Shown piece after piece: positions 1 to 5,345 of a stretch of 5,345 bases of DNA. How positions within the stretch are numbered: the first letter of the stretch is position 1; every line of letters begins with the position of its first letter. The stretch is from an uncultured Bryobacterales bacterium (GTDB lineage: Bacteria > Acidobacteriota > Terriglobia > Bryobacterales > UBA6623). A program made the position numbers and the translations under genes. The stretch spans positions 1 to 5,345 of the forward strand of contig CAMPKL010000294.1 of NCBI GenBank assembly GCA_946887065.1, written 5' to 3'. The notes under the pieces were generated by a model. The model made no database searches. It was given only the letters and a program-made list of their open reading frames with translations, and was not told the DNA's origin.

Positions 1-348
1 GCCTGGCGTGTCATGCAGCCACTCGCCGGTGAATCGGTATTCGACGACGAGCCGGTAGTGCGAATATTTGTCCTTCCAAAACAGGTGGCCGAAACTGTCG
101 TTGAAGTCCGTGTACTGGTCGTAGCTGACTTGTATGGCGCCATCGGCGACGCGGAACGTATCGCCGAAATTCTCACCCGGCTCATAGTGGGCGATCTTCG
201 GCGTCCAACCTTCGAGATCCTTACCGTTGAACAGTTCCGCCCACTCTTCCTGGTTGGGATCGTTTGCGACCTCAGCCTCATCCGGCGCTGGAGCGCAAGC
301 GGACGCGACAACCAATATCGCCGCGGCGAACATCGTGAACAGCCTCAT
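1..348 (-). CDS. DUF1080 (3-keto-disaccharide hydrolase domain) lipoprotein, N-terminal part, cut by left edge
   Basis: The first 116 codons of a gene that continues beyond the left edge; no stop is seen. Residues 1-18 form a lipoprotein signal: a hydrophobic stretch (LFTMFAAAILVVASA) followed by a lipobox ending at Cys18 (ASAC), so the mature protein should be anchored in the envelope by a lipidated cysteine. An acidic linker follows (about 20-36), then the hallmark start of the DUF1080 / 3-keto-disaccharide hydrolase domain (Pfam PF06439): LFNGKDLEGW at 39-48, FRVADGAIQV at 65-74 and a beta-strand-rich FGHLFWKDKYSHYRLVVEYRF segment at 86-106. The family has a concanavalin-like fold and is linked to hydrolysis of 3-keto sugars; substrate here is unknown. 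The ATG at 348 gives the complete signal peptide; an internal ATG at codon 6 would shorten it. No strong Shine-Dalgarno is seen. It lies 53 bases after the LtrA-family gene on the same strand, so it is probably the last visible gene of that cluster. Family assignment is firm; exact function is inference. Confidence 0.9.
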   Translation of the reverse strand, partial: MRLFTMFAAAILVVASACAPAPDEAEVANDPNQEEWAELFNGKDLEGWTPKIAHYEPGENFGDTFRVADGAIQVSYDQYTDFNDSFGHLFWKDKYSHYRLVVEYRFTGEWLHDTPG

Positions 349-401
349 AGTGGCCGCTAGTTTATCGCCAACGCGACGGTGGCACAACGACACGATGATC
401 G

Positions 402-1529
402 CTAGTGGGCGCTTCGACGCTGCTCGACCGCGCCGACGGCAGCCGTCCCGGCAAAGGCGATGCCCAAGGTCAGCAGAGGGTCGACGCCCTCCAGGGCGAC
501 GATCGCTGCGGCCGTCGCCGCGACAATCACGACTCTCGGCAACAGCTTGCCGCAGGTTGCGCGCCACATGGCGCCGGCCATTCCGCCCACAAACAACAAT
601 AACCCCAGCGCCAACGCGACCCGTGCCGTGACGCCGATGGGCTCGCCCGGATGCGCTGCCACCTCTTCGATGGCAGCGGCATAAGCGATCACGCCGCACA
701 TCATCGGAAAGTGCATGAGGCTGAACGCGTCCCTCGCCATCGCCGATTGCTGCATGCCCTTGTACGAAGCCAGCGCCTCCTCCAGCCGCGGCTTGCTCCT
801 CGGGAAATACGTCCACCACAGGGCGCAAGTCACCGCTACGGCCAGAATCGCAATCGCGCAGGTGTGTACCGTCCAGGCCTCTCCCGCCAATCCGCTAGCC
901 GTCACGATCAACGTCTCTCCCAAAGCGATAATCACGAACAAGCCGTGCCGCTCGGCAAAGTGTTCCGGGTAGAGTTCCCAGCCATCTCGTTGGGCGCCCA
1001 CCTCGGCCGCGATGACGTCCAGCAAGATAGCCAATCCCCACAGCCAGTACTGCGTTTCGTCGCCGGCGATCCCTCCGGCTAACACCGCAGCCATCCCGCC
1101 TATCGAGAGGGCGCTGAATGTCTTCACCGCATCTCGCCGCAGCGGGTCGCCCCAGGAGACCCAAGCGTGCAAGCCGTGGCCGATCGACTTCACGACGACG
1201 TAAGGCACGGCGAAGGCCAGGCCGCCTCCGTGGAATGCGTCCGGCAAAGCTATGGCCATGAAGAACGCCACCGCCGTCGCGGCAAGCGTCCAAAACTGTA
1301 CCGGAGTGTGCTCGGTGTTGGCCGAGTTCAGCGTCCAGGTGAACTGCGTCCATGCCCACCAAACGAGCCAGAAAACGAGGACCGCTTGCCCGGCGCTGTG
1401 CCACCCGAAGTCGTGGTGCAGCAGCCGTACGACTTGCGTTACCGAGTACACGAACACCAAGTCGAAGAACAGTTCGACGAACGTGGCGCTCTGATCTTCG
1501 GGCGAGACGAGAGGTGGTTTCGACGGCAC
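402..1529 (-). CDS. LtrA family (low temperature requirement protein A) multi-pass membrane protein
   Basis: A 375-residue, strongly hydrophobic protein with roughly ten to twelve predicted membrane segments spread over its whole length. Hallmarks of the bacterial LtrA family (Pfam PF06772) are visible: the N-terminal FVELFFDLVFVYSVTQV block at 17-33, the aromatic WLVWWAWTQFTWTLN block at 54-68, and HFAERHGLFVIIALGE at 190-205. Length fits a full family member. The family is named after a Listeria locus needed for growth at low temperature, but its molecular activity (transport, signalling or other) is not known, so no substrate is proposed. The start is GTG at 1529: an in-frame TGA lies directly upstream, and the conserved block begins only 16 residues later, leaving no better choice. 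No clear Shine-Dalgarno precedes it. The DUF1501 gene ends 23 bases upstream on the same strand, so translation may depend on readthrough or coupling from that gene. Family call is firm; role in this cluster is unknown. Confidence 0.93.
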   Translation of the reverse strand: MPSKPPLVSPEDQSATFVELFFDLVFVYSVTQVVRLLHHDFGWHSAGQAVLVFWLVWWAWTQFTWTLNSANTEHTPVQFWTLAATAVAFFMAIALPDAFHGGGLAFAVPYVVVKSIGHGLHAWVSWGDPLRRDAVKTFSALSIGGMAAVLAGGIAGDETQYWLWGLAILLDVIAAEVGAQRDGWELYPEHFAERHGLFVIIALGETLIVTASGLAGEAWTVHTCAIAILAVAVTCALWWTYFPRSKPRLEEALASYKGMQQSAMARDAFSLMHFPMMCGVIAYAAAIEEVAAHPGEPIGVTARVALALGLLLFVGGMAGAMWRATCGKLLPRVVIVAATAAAIVALEGVDPLLTLGIAFAGTAAVGAVEQRRSAH

Positions 1530-1552
1530 TCAGGACAAGCGTACAACGTCGC

Positions 1553-2971
1553 CTAGGTGAAGAACTCCGTCACCTCTTGGAAGTTCACGACGTGGCTTTG
1601 GGCGGTAACCGGTTCGATGTAATAGAACGTGCGGCCCGAAGGCGTCTCCTGCACGCGCTTCGTCCAATCGACGCCCATCGCCGAGTAGATCGTCACCGCC
1701 ACGTCTTCGGGGTAAATCGGACGCTTTTCGTGCCAACCCGACTCGATGACAGTAGCGCCCAACTCGTCCGTCTTGCCGAGAACGCGGCCGCCCTTCACTC
1801 CGCCGCCCGCGAAAAGAGCCGAGAAGGCGCCGGGGTAGTGGTCCCGTCCATTGATCACGCTGAGCGGTCCCGGCGTTCGCCCAAATTCGCCCATGCACAC
1901 CACCAGCGTTTCATCGAGCAGCGAAGTCCCGTCCGCTCGCTTCGTGCCCGAAAGATCATCCAACAACGGCGCCAGCGCTGAGTCCAATTCCAAGGAAATC
2001 TCTTGGTGCGTGTTCGGGTAGCCTCCCGGCGCGGGGCGACCGGACCGATTCGAACCGTAGATGTTCGAGTGCTGGTCCCAGTTATAGATGTCGACAAAAA
2101 TGAAGTGCGTGCCGGCGTCGGCTTCCACCAAGTTGCGCGCCAGAATGCAGGCGTCGCCGGTACGGGAGTTGCCGTACCGCGTCTGTTCGGCCGGATCGAG
2201 TTGGAAAATCTTCGCCGCGCGCGGATCGGACATCAATCGCACCGCGCCTTCGTAGTGGTCGTTGTAATCGCGGTAGGTCTTAGCCTGTAGAGACGTTTCG
2301 TTACGTAGCCGCTCGTCGAAGTTCTTCAGCAGATTCCAACGACGGTCGAAATCCGGCTTGTCTTCGGGGGCCAGCGCATAAGCGGAAAGCTTCGTTGTCG
2401 TATCGATATGGAATGGTGCGTTCTTTGCAGGCAAAAAGCCCGAATTCACCAAACCGGCCTGGTTGCGAACCACGTTCATCGCCACATAAGGCGGCAGCGT
2501 GTCCGTGTCCCTTCTCCGCTCGGCCAACTCGGTGGAAACAATGGCGCCGATCGCCGGAATTTCTTTCGCGAGGGCCAAGTTCAACGGATGGCCTGTCTGT
2601 ATGTAGTACTGCGCTCGGCCGTGCACCGCGTCCCATGCGCCCATCGAACGCGCCAGCAGGAACTTATCGAAGCGTTCAGCGAGTTGCGGATAGAGCGCAT
2701 ACGGCCACCTTCCTATCGGGCCGCTGACGTTGCGAATGTCGAAGTCCTGCGGCGTCCAAGCCCCTTCTTTCAGATCCCACGTGTCGACCTGGCTCTGACC
2801 GCCGTCAAGCATCAACACGATGCAGAACCGCGCCGTGCCCCTGGGACTGACGCGCGATTGCGCCTGCACCTGGCTGGGCTTCCAGAGTTGCGAAAAGAAG
2901 TAACCGCCGCCCAAGGCCGCGCCGGCACGGAACATCTCGCGCCGTGTCGAAAGACTGTCGAAATAGCCCAT
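1553..2971 (-). CDS. DUF1501 domain protein, Tat-type export signal, alkaline-phosphatase superfamily
   Basis: A complete 472-residue DUF1501 protein (Pfam PF07394, related to the alkaline phosphatase/sulfatase superfamily). The N-terminus has a twin-arginine-like signal, STRREMF at 8-14, then a weakly hydrophobic GAALGGGYFFSQLW stretch, as is common in this family and consistent with Tat export of a protein folded with metal. Family motifs follow in the usual order: LMLDGGQSQVDTWD at 53-66, HGRAQYYIQTGHP at 117-129, NWDQHSN at 297-303, GEFGRTPG at 361-368, GRDHYPGAFSALFAGGGVKGG at 375-395, and PEDVAVTIYSAMGVD at 421-435. The Asp and His residues in these blocks are candidate metal ligands by analogy with the superfamily. 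No specific substrate is established for the family. ATG at 2971 is preceded by GAGG (2981-2984) at 9 bases. It starts 18 bases after the DUF1549/DUF1553 gene, a family pair that recurs in Acidobacteriota, Planctomycetota and Verrucomicrobiota, so shared transcription and a joint function are likely. Confidence 0.95.
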   Translation of the reverse strand: MGYFDSLSTRREMFRAGAALGGGYFFSQLWKPSQVQAQSRVSPRGTARFCIVLMLDGGQSQVDTWDLKEGAWTPQDFDIRNVSGPIGRWPYALYPQLAERFDKFLLARSMGAWDAVHGRAQYYIQTGHPLNLALAKEIPAIGAIVSTELAERRRDTDTLPPYVAMNVVRNQAGLVNSGFLPAKNAPFHIDTTTKLSAYALAPEDKPDFDRRWNLLKNFDERLRNETSLQAKTYRDYNDHYEGAVRLMSDPRAAKIFQLDPAEQTRYGNSRTGDACILARNLVEADAGTHFIFVDIYNWDQHSNIYGSNRSGRPAPGGYPNTHQEISLELDSALAPLLDDLSGTKRADGTSLLDETLVVCMGEFGRTPGPLSVINGRDHYPGAFSALFAGGGVKGGRVLGKTDELGATVIESGWHEKRPIYPEDVAVTIYSAMGVDWTKRVQETPSGRTFYYIEPVTAQSHVVNFQEVTEFFT

Positions 2972-2989
2972 ATCGATTTGCCTCGTTCG

Positions 2990-4837
2990 CTAGTCGTTGA
3001 AGATGAACTCGAGCTTATTCATCAGCAGCCACTGCAGATCTTCCAGCCCTTGTTGGCGATTCTCCGCGATCAACTCGCGCGCCTGCGACGCTTCGTCGTC
3101 CGCCGGCTGCCGCGACAAGAACCTGTAATACAGTTCTTCCACTAATTGAGCGTCGTTCAGCGCCGGCTCTTTGCTAAGCAATTCCGCCAAGAAGCTTCCC
3201 GGCTTCGCCGCAACCCGCTCCGTCACGAAGGGACTGTTCATCAGCATGATGGCCTGATCAATAGCGCCCTGATTGTTTCGTTCCGAGTAGTCGCGGTTGG
3301 TCTGGCCGAAGACGTTTAAGAAGAAAGCCGCGTTGGTAAATCGGCGCATGTCTTCAGGCGAACGGGCCTCGGTCGCGTATGTCACCGTCAAGTCCGTCCC
3401 GCGGATGGGGATCTCGTCGTACAGGTTCGTCGAGGCAACGATCGCGTTATACATTTCCTCCGCCGTAAGCCTACGCACGAACTTGCGCGCATAGTACTTT
3501 GCGTAGGAAGCCTGCCACTCCCCTGGAAACTTAGACGACAACTGATAGGCGCTTGAAGTCGCGATCAACCGCAACAATCGCCTGATGTCGTAGTTGTGCT
3601 CCTGGAAGTCTTTCGCCAAAGCATCTAACAATTCCGGATGCGAAGGCTGGATCGACCAGCCCGGCGGTGGAGGGTTCTTCGGGTCTTGACGGTTCAGGTC
3701 GAAGTCGAATACCGGATCGACGATGCCGACGCCCATCATTTCCGCCCAGAACATGTTAACCGTCGCGCGAGCGAACTGCGGATGCGAGGTGATCATGCGC
3801 GCGAACTCTTCGCGCGGGTTCTTGTCCGGGTCCGGCTGCTCGCCGGTCAAAATAAACGCCGGCTCGACCATCCCCTCGCCGTTGCGGGGAACCCTTTGCA
3901 CGCTTTCCCCGGCGGCGTTGTAGCCAACGCCCTCGTCATCAATCGAATACTCATCCTGCGCGGTCGAGACTTCCGTTCTGCGCAACACGCGCGTCTTCCC
4001 AAAGAAAGCCGCTTGCTGCCAGAACTCCCTCCGTTTCTGGTCAGTCAGCCACAGATTGACCTTCTCCAAGTGGTTCCGCCCGTCATGGCACGAAACGCAT
4101 TGCAGGTTGAGCCCGAGGAAGTGCATGGCCGTCCAAACGGCAATCTCATCCGACGTATCTTCGTGGACGGTGTCCGCGCAGGTCGCGCCAATGATCACCC
4201 AGCGCGCCAGGTAGCTTGCCGGACCGACATACCAATTGCTGACCGCTTTCGCCGTCAGCATGTGTTCAACCATCTCGTTGTAGGGCGTATTAATCTGGAA
4301 GGCGTCGTAAGTCCAGCGGTAGTAGAGATTCTTGCCCTCGTTGCCGATCCGGTTGCCGTTCGTGCGCGACAGGTCGCCGAACCAGTAGGTCCATCTCGCC
4401 AAATAGGGTTTACTGCCGATCAGCGAATCGACCAGCTTGTCGCGCTTGTCAGGATCGGTCGAGGCGACGAATTCCCGCACCTCCTCAGGCGTCGGAATCC
4501 GCGCCGTCAAGTCCAGGTAGACGCGGCGGATAAAGTCCGTGTCATTGGCGAGCGGCGCGTGCGGTATACCGTCGGCCTCCATCTTGCCGAAGATGTGCTC
4601 GTCGATCAGGTTCCGGCGGGGAACATCGCCGCCGATTTCGTCCGTCGAGCCGGCAATCGTCGCCGTCAGCTCAGCCGCCGTCGCCCGGTTGTCGACTCGC
4701 GCCCCCGCAGGGTGAGCGTCATCCATCCTCTGCTGAGCGGGCGTCTGCGTAAAGGCGGGCCGCTGCCATGCGAACGCTAACATTCCAGCCAGCGCCAGGC
4801 CTCCCGCGGCCATCCACTTCTTCCTGTTCCGGTTCAT
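2990..4837 (-). CDS. DUF1549/DUF1553 (PSCyt2-PSD1) exported protein with a single CxxCH haem motif
   Basis: A 615-residue protein from the preferred ATG at 4837. A basic start (MNRNRKKW) and hydrophobic segment form a signal peptide or membrane anchor (about residues 1-30). The DUF1549/PSCyt2 domain (PF07583) spans about 75-280, with FIRRVYLDLTARIPTPEEV near 102-120 and a CVSCH motif at about 247-251, the c-type haem attachment pattern. The DUF1553/PSD1 domain (PF07587) spans about 340-610, with FARMITSHPQFARATVNMFW, SHPELLDALAKDF and RRLTAEEMYNAI, and ends in the family-typical MNKLEFIFND. The extra N-terminal PSCyt1 domain of many longer planctomycete members is absent, so this is a short form. 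Another ATG at 4855 would add six residues (MEAPLL), but 4837 is preferred because GGAGG lies 11 bases upstream, whereas a purine run abuts 4855 without spacing. It is the first gene of the minus-strand cluster, behind a candidate promoter at 4873-4901, and is followed after 18 bases by the DUF1501 gene. An envelope redox or anchoring role is inferred; the reaction is unknown. Confidence 0.95.
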   Translation of the reverse strand: MNRNRKKWMAAGGLALAGMLAFAWQRPAFTQTPAQQRMDDAHPAGARVDNRATAAELTATIAGSTDEIGGDVPRRNLIDEHIFGKMEADGIPHAPLANDTDFIRRVYLDLTARIPTPEEVREFVASTDPDKRDKLVDSLIGSKPYLARWTYWFGDLSRTNGNRIGNEGKNLYYRWTYDAFQINTPYNEMVEHMLTAKAVSNWYVGPASYLARWVIIGATCADTVHEDTSDEIAVWTAMHFLGLNLQCVSCHDGRNHLEKVNLWLTDQKRREFWQQAAFFGKTRVLRRTEVSTAQDEYSIDDEGVGYNAAGESVQRVPRNGEGMVEPAFILTGEQPDPDKNPREEFARMITSHPQFARATVNMFWAEMMGVGIVDPVFDFDLNRQDPKNPPPPGWSIQPSHPELLDALAKDFQEHNYDIRRLLRLIATSSAYQLSSKFPGEWQASYAKYYARKFVRRLTAEEMYNAIVASTNLYDEIPIRGTDLTVTYATEARSPEDMRRFTNAAFFLNVFGQTNRDYSERNNQGAIDQAIMLMNSPFVTERVAAKPGSFLAELLSKEPALNDAQLVEELYYRFLSRQPADDEASQARELIAENRQQGLEDLQWLLMNKLEFIFND

Positions 4838-4848
4838 GAGCAACGGGG

Positions 4849-4853
4849 CCTCC
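4849..4853 (-). promoter_or_regulatory. Shine-Dalgarno GGAGG for the DUF1549/DUF1553 gene
   Basis: On the minus strand GGAGG lies 11 bases before the ATG at 4837. It overlaps the first codons of the alternative longer reading (ATG at 4855), which has only an unspaced GAAGGG before it. This decides for the shorter start. The spacing is slightly long, so the longer start is not excluded. Confidence 0.55.
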
Positions 4854-4864
4854 ATCCCTTCGAA

Positions 4865-4888
4865 CTGGCGTCAGTATATACCCGCCAG
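4865..4888. repeat. Inverted repeat CTGGCG-N12-CGCCAG centred on the -10 element
   Basis: Perfect 6-base arms at 4865-4870 and 4883-4888, separated by 12 bases that contain the candidate -10 TATACT. Adjacent AA and TT on the outer sides extend the symmetry imperfectly. The position over the -10 would suit a repressor operator, but two 6-base arms can arise by chance in GC-rich DNA. Confidence 0.35.
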
Positions 4889-4901
4889 GTTGAAAGATCA
4901 C
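4873..4901 (-). promoter_or_regulatory. Candidate sigma70-type promoter for the minus-strand cluster
   Basis: Read on the minus strand, a -10 element TATACT (plus-strand 4873-4878; five of six consensus bases) follows a weak -35 element GTGATC (4896-4901; three of six) at a 17-base spacer. Transcription would begin near 4866, giving a leader of about 29 bases to the ATG at 4837, but only about 11 bases to the ATG at 4855. This again favours the shorter start. The weak -35 suggests low basal activity or help from an activator. Judged by eye only. Confidence 0.42.
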
Positions 4902-4912
4902 ATCCCATGATC
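4896..4912. repeat. Inverted repeat GATCA-N7-TGATC over the -35 element
   Basis: Perfect 5-base arms at 4896-4900 and 4908-4912 with a 7-base centre. The left arm coincides with the weak -35 hexamer of the minus-strand promoter. The size and spacing resemble helix-turn-helix regulator sites. Short arms make chance occurrence quite possible; no regulator gene lies in the window. Confidence 0.3.
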
Positions 4913-5000
4913 GTGCCGAATCGCACCAGATGCTAGTATTTCGGGACGAGTTGCCGGGTGGAGCAGAGATGAAGCTGCTACCCCTTTGCCGTCATGTTGG

Positions 5001-5018
5001 CGGCGGCGCGCACCGCCG
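5001..5018. repeat. GC-rich hairpin CGGCGG-N6-CCGCCG in the divergent spacer
   Basis: Perfect 6-base arms at 5001-5006 and 5013-5018, loop of 6 bases. The stem is entirely G and C and so would be stable in RNA. There is no T tract on either strand next to it, so it does not look like an intrinsic terminator. If transcription of the peptidase gene begins upstream, it would lie in the leader. Function unknown. Confidence 0.3.
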
Positions 5019-5044
5019 GATTTCGAGCCGCGCCTATTTCTAGA

Positions 5045-5058
5045 AACCTGTCCAGGTT
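5045..5058. repeat. Perfect palindromic site AACCTG-TC-CAGGTT upstream of the M3 peptidase gene
   Basis: A 14-base inverted repeat with 6-base arms and a 2-base centre, about 41 bases before the peptidase ATG. The CAGGTT half also occurs singly at 4886-4891 near the opposite promoter. The position fits an operator for the plus-strand gene. No convincing -10/-35 pair could be placed for that gene, so a regulatory role is only inferred. Confidence 0.35.
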
Positions 5059-5089
5059 CAGTACGTCTTTTTGGTTGTAGCTTATTCTC

Positions 5090-5094
5090 AGGTG
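5090..5094 (+). promoter_or_regulatory. Shine-Dalgarno AGGTG for the M3 peptidase gene
   Basis: AGGTG pairs with the CACCU part of the 16S rRNA tail and sits 5 bases before the ATG at 5100. Together with the signal peptide that begins exactly there, it supports this start. Confidence 0.55.
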
Positions 5095-5099
5095 TATCC

Positions 5100-5345
5100 A
5101 TGAAATCGATTTGGACGGCTTGCTTCTCCGCGGTCGCGCTCCTCGCCCTTGCGTCCTGTTCCTCAAAGGAAGAAACAACGAATTTGCTGTTACAAGAATG
5201 GACCGGCCCTTACGGCGGCGTGCCCGCGTTCGACAAAGTCGAAGTCTCTCAATTCAAGCCCGCGCTTGAAGCGGGAATCGCGCAGACGCTTGCTGATGTC
5301 GATGAAATCGCGTCCAACACCGAGCCGGCAAATTTCGAAAACACC
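5100..5345 (+). CDS. M3 family metallopeptidase (Dcp/oligopeptidase A-like) lipoprotein, N-terminal part, cut by right edge
   Basis: The first 82 codons of a gene running off the right edge. Residues 1-20 form a lipoprotein signal: MKSIW, a hydrophobic core, and a lipobox LASC with Cys20 as the lipidation site; a Ser/Lys/Glu-rich linker follows. From residue 28 the sequence matches the N-terminus of peptidyl-dipeptidase/oligopeptidase M3 proteins (PF01432): LLLQEWTGPYGGVPAFDKV (29-47), then FKPALEAGI (52-60) and EPANFENT (75-82). The HExxH zinc site lies far downstream in this family and is outside the window, so activity cannot be checked. By family it would be a zinc peptidase cleaving short peptides; as a lipoprotein it would act in the envelope rather than the cytoplasm, unlike Escherichia coli Dcp. 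ATG at 5100 is chosen for its AGGTG ribosome site and complete signal peptide. It is transcribed away from the DUF1549/DUF1553 cluster, and no functional link to it is evident beyond the shared spacer. Confidence 0.9.
   Translation, partial: MKSIWTACFSAVALLALASCSSKEETTNLLLQEWTGPYGGVPAFDKVEVSQFKPALEAGIAQTLADVDEIASNTEPANFENT

Noticed and set aside
349..401. Possible promoter (TTGTGC, 17 bases, TAAACT on the minus strand) before the DUF1080 gene
   Set aside because: Only three and four of six consensus bases match, and the start point would leave a leader of only a few bases. It is too weak to annotate, though an independent start cannot be excluded.
1352..1981. Open frame of 209 codons on the plus strand across the LtrA/DUF1501 junction
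   Set aside because: Arg-rich low-complexity product overlapping two conserved genes; no ribosome site or motif.
2408..3145. Open frame of 245 codons on the plus strand, antisense to the DUF1501 gene and the end of DUF1549/DUF1553
   Set aside because: Same reasoning: arginine-rich composition, no domains, fully overlaps two well-supported genes.
3638..4780. Open frame of 380 codons on the plus strand, antisense to the DUF1549/DUF1553 gene
   Set aside because: It lies wholly inside a gene with clear domain motifs. Its product is Arg/Val-rich without recognisable domains, and it has no ribosome site. It is a mirror frame expected in GC-rich DNA.
4898..5178. Small minus-strand frames of 66-67 codons in the divergent spacer
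   Set aside because: Basic, unstructured products with no domain. They overlap the start of the M3 peptidase gene and the candidate promoter, and show no convincing ribosome site.
5253..5275. Overlapping hairpins TTCAAGC-N4-GCTTGAA and CCCGC-N7-GCGGG that could be alternative structures
   Set aside because: They fall in the conserved FKPALEAG coding segment of the peptidase, are explained by codon use there, and lack a T tract or leader context for attenuation.
1..5345. Search by eye for tRNA, rRNA, CRISPR repeats, insertion-sequence ends, transposases and toxin-antitoxin genes
   Set aside because: No spaced direct repeats, terminal inverted repeats or such proteins were seen. The window is filled by five conserved genes and one short spacer.

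Overview
The window is a GC-rich bacterial segment with dense coding, short gaps and no sign of mobile DNA. The gene content is a DUF1549/DUF1553 protein, a DUF1501 protein, a DUF1080 lipoprotein and an M3 peptidase lipoprotein. This set is typical of Acidobacteriota, with Planctomycetota or Verrucomicrobiota as alternatives. The taxon is inferred from gene families only, and I favour Acidobacteriota with low certainty.

Layout. Four genes read on the minus strand, in transcription order from right to left. First is a large exported DUF1549/DUF1553 protein with one CxxCH haem-type motif (2990-4837). Second is a Tat-type DUF1501 protein of the alkaline-phosphatase superfamily (1553-2971). Third is an LtrA-family multi-pass membrane protein (402-1529). 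Fourth is the N-terminal part of a DUF1080 (3-keto-disaccharide hydrolase fold) lipoprotein that runs off the left edge (1-348). The gaps are 18, 23 and 53 bases, with no obvious terminator between genes, so one transcript is plausible. A divergent gene on the plus strand starts at 5100 and runs off the right edge. It encodes the N-terminus of an M3-family (Dcp-like) metallopeptidase lipoprotein.

The 244-base divergent spacer (about 4856-5099) holds a reasonable sigma70-type promoter for the minus-strand genes, two short dyads over its -10 and -35 elements, a third dyad upstream of the peptidase gene, and ribosome binding sites for both outward genes.

How the genes may work together. DUF1549/DUF1553 and DUF1501 proteins are a recurrent neighbouring pair whose biochemical role is not settled. 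A c-type haem motif on one and an alkaline-phosphatase fold on the other, both exported, suggest a shared envelope function. The DUF1080 lipoprotein would also sit in the envelope and may act on oxidised sugars. LtrA is an uncharacterised membrane protein, and its place in this cluster is the least expected element. I found no RNA genes, CRISPR, insertion sequences, toxin-antitoxin pairs or defence genes. I do not see a clearly new system here. The most interesting point is the co-linear envelope cluster and its dyad-covered promoter.
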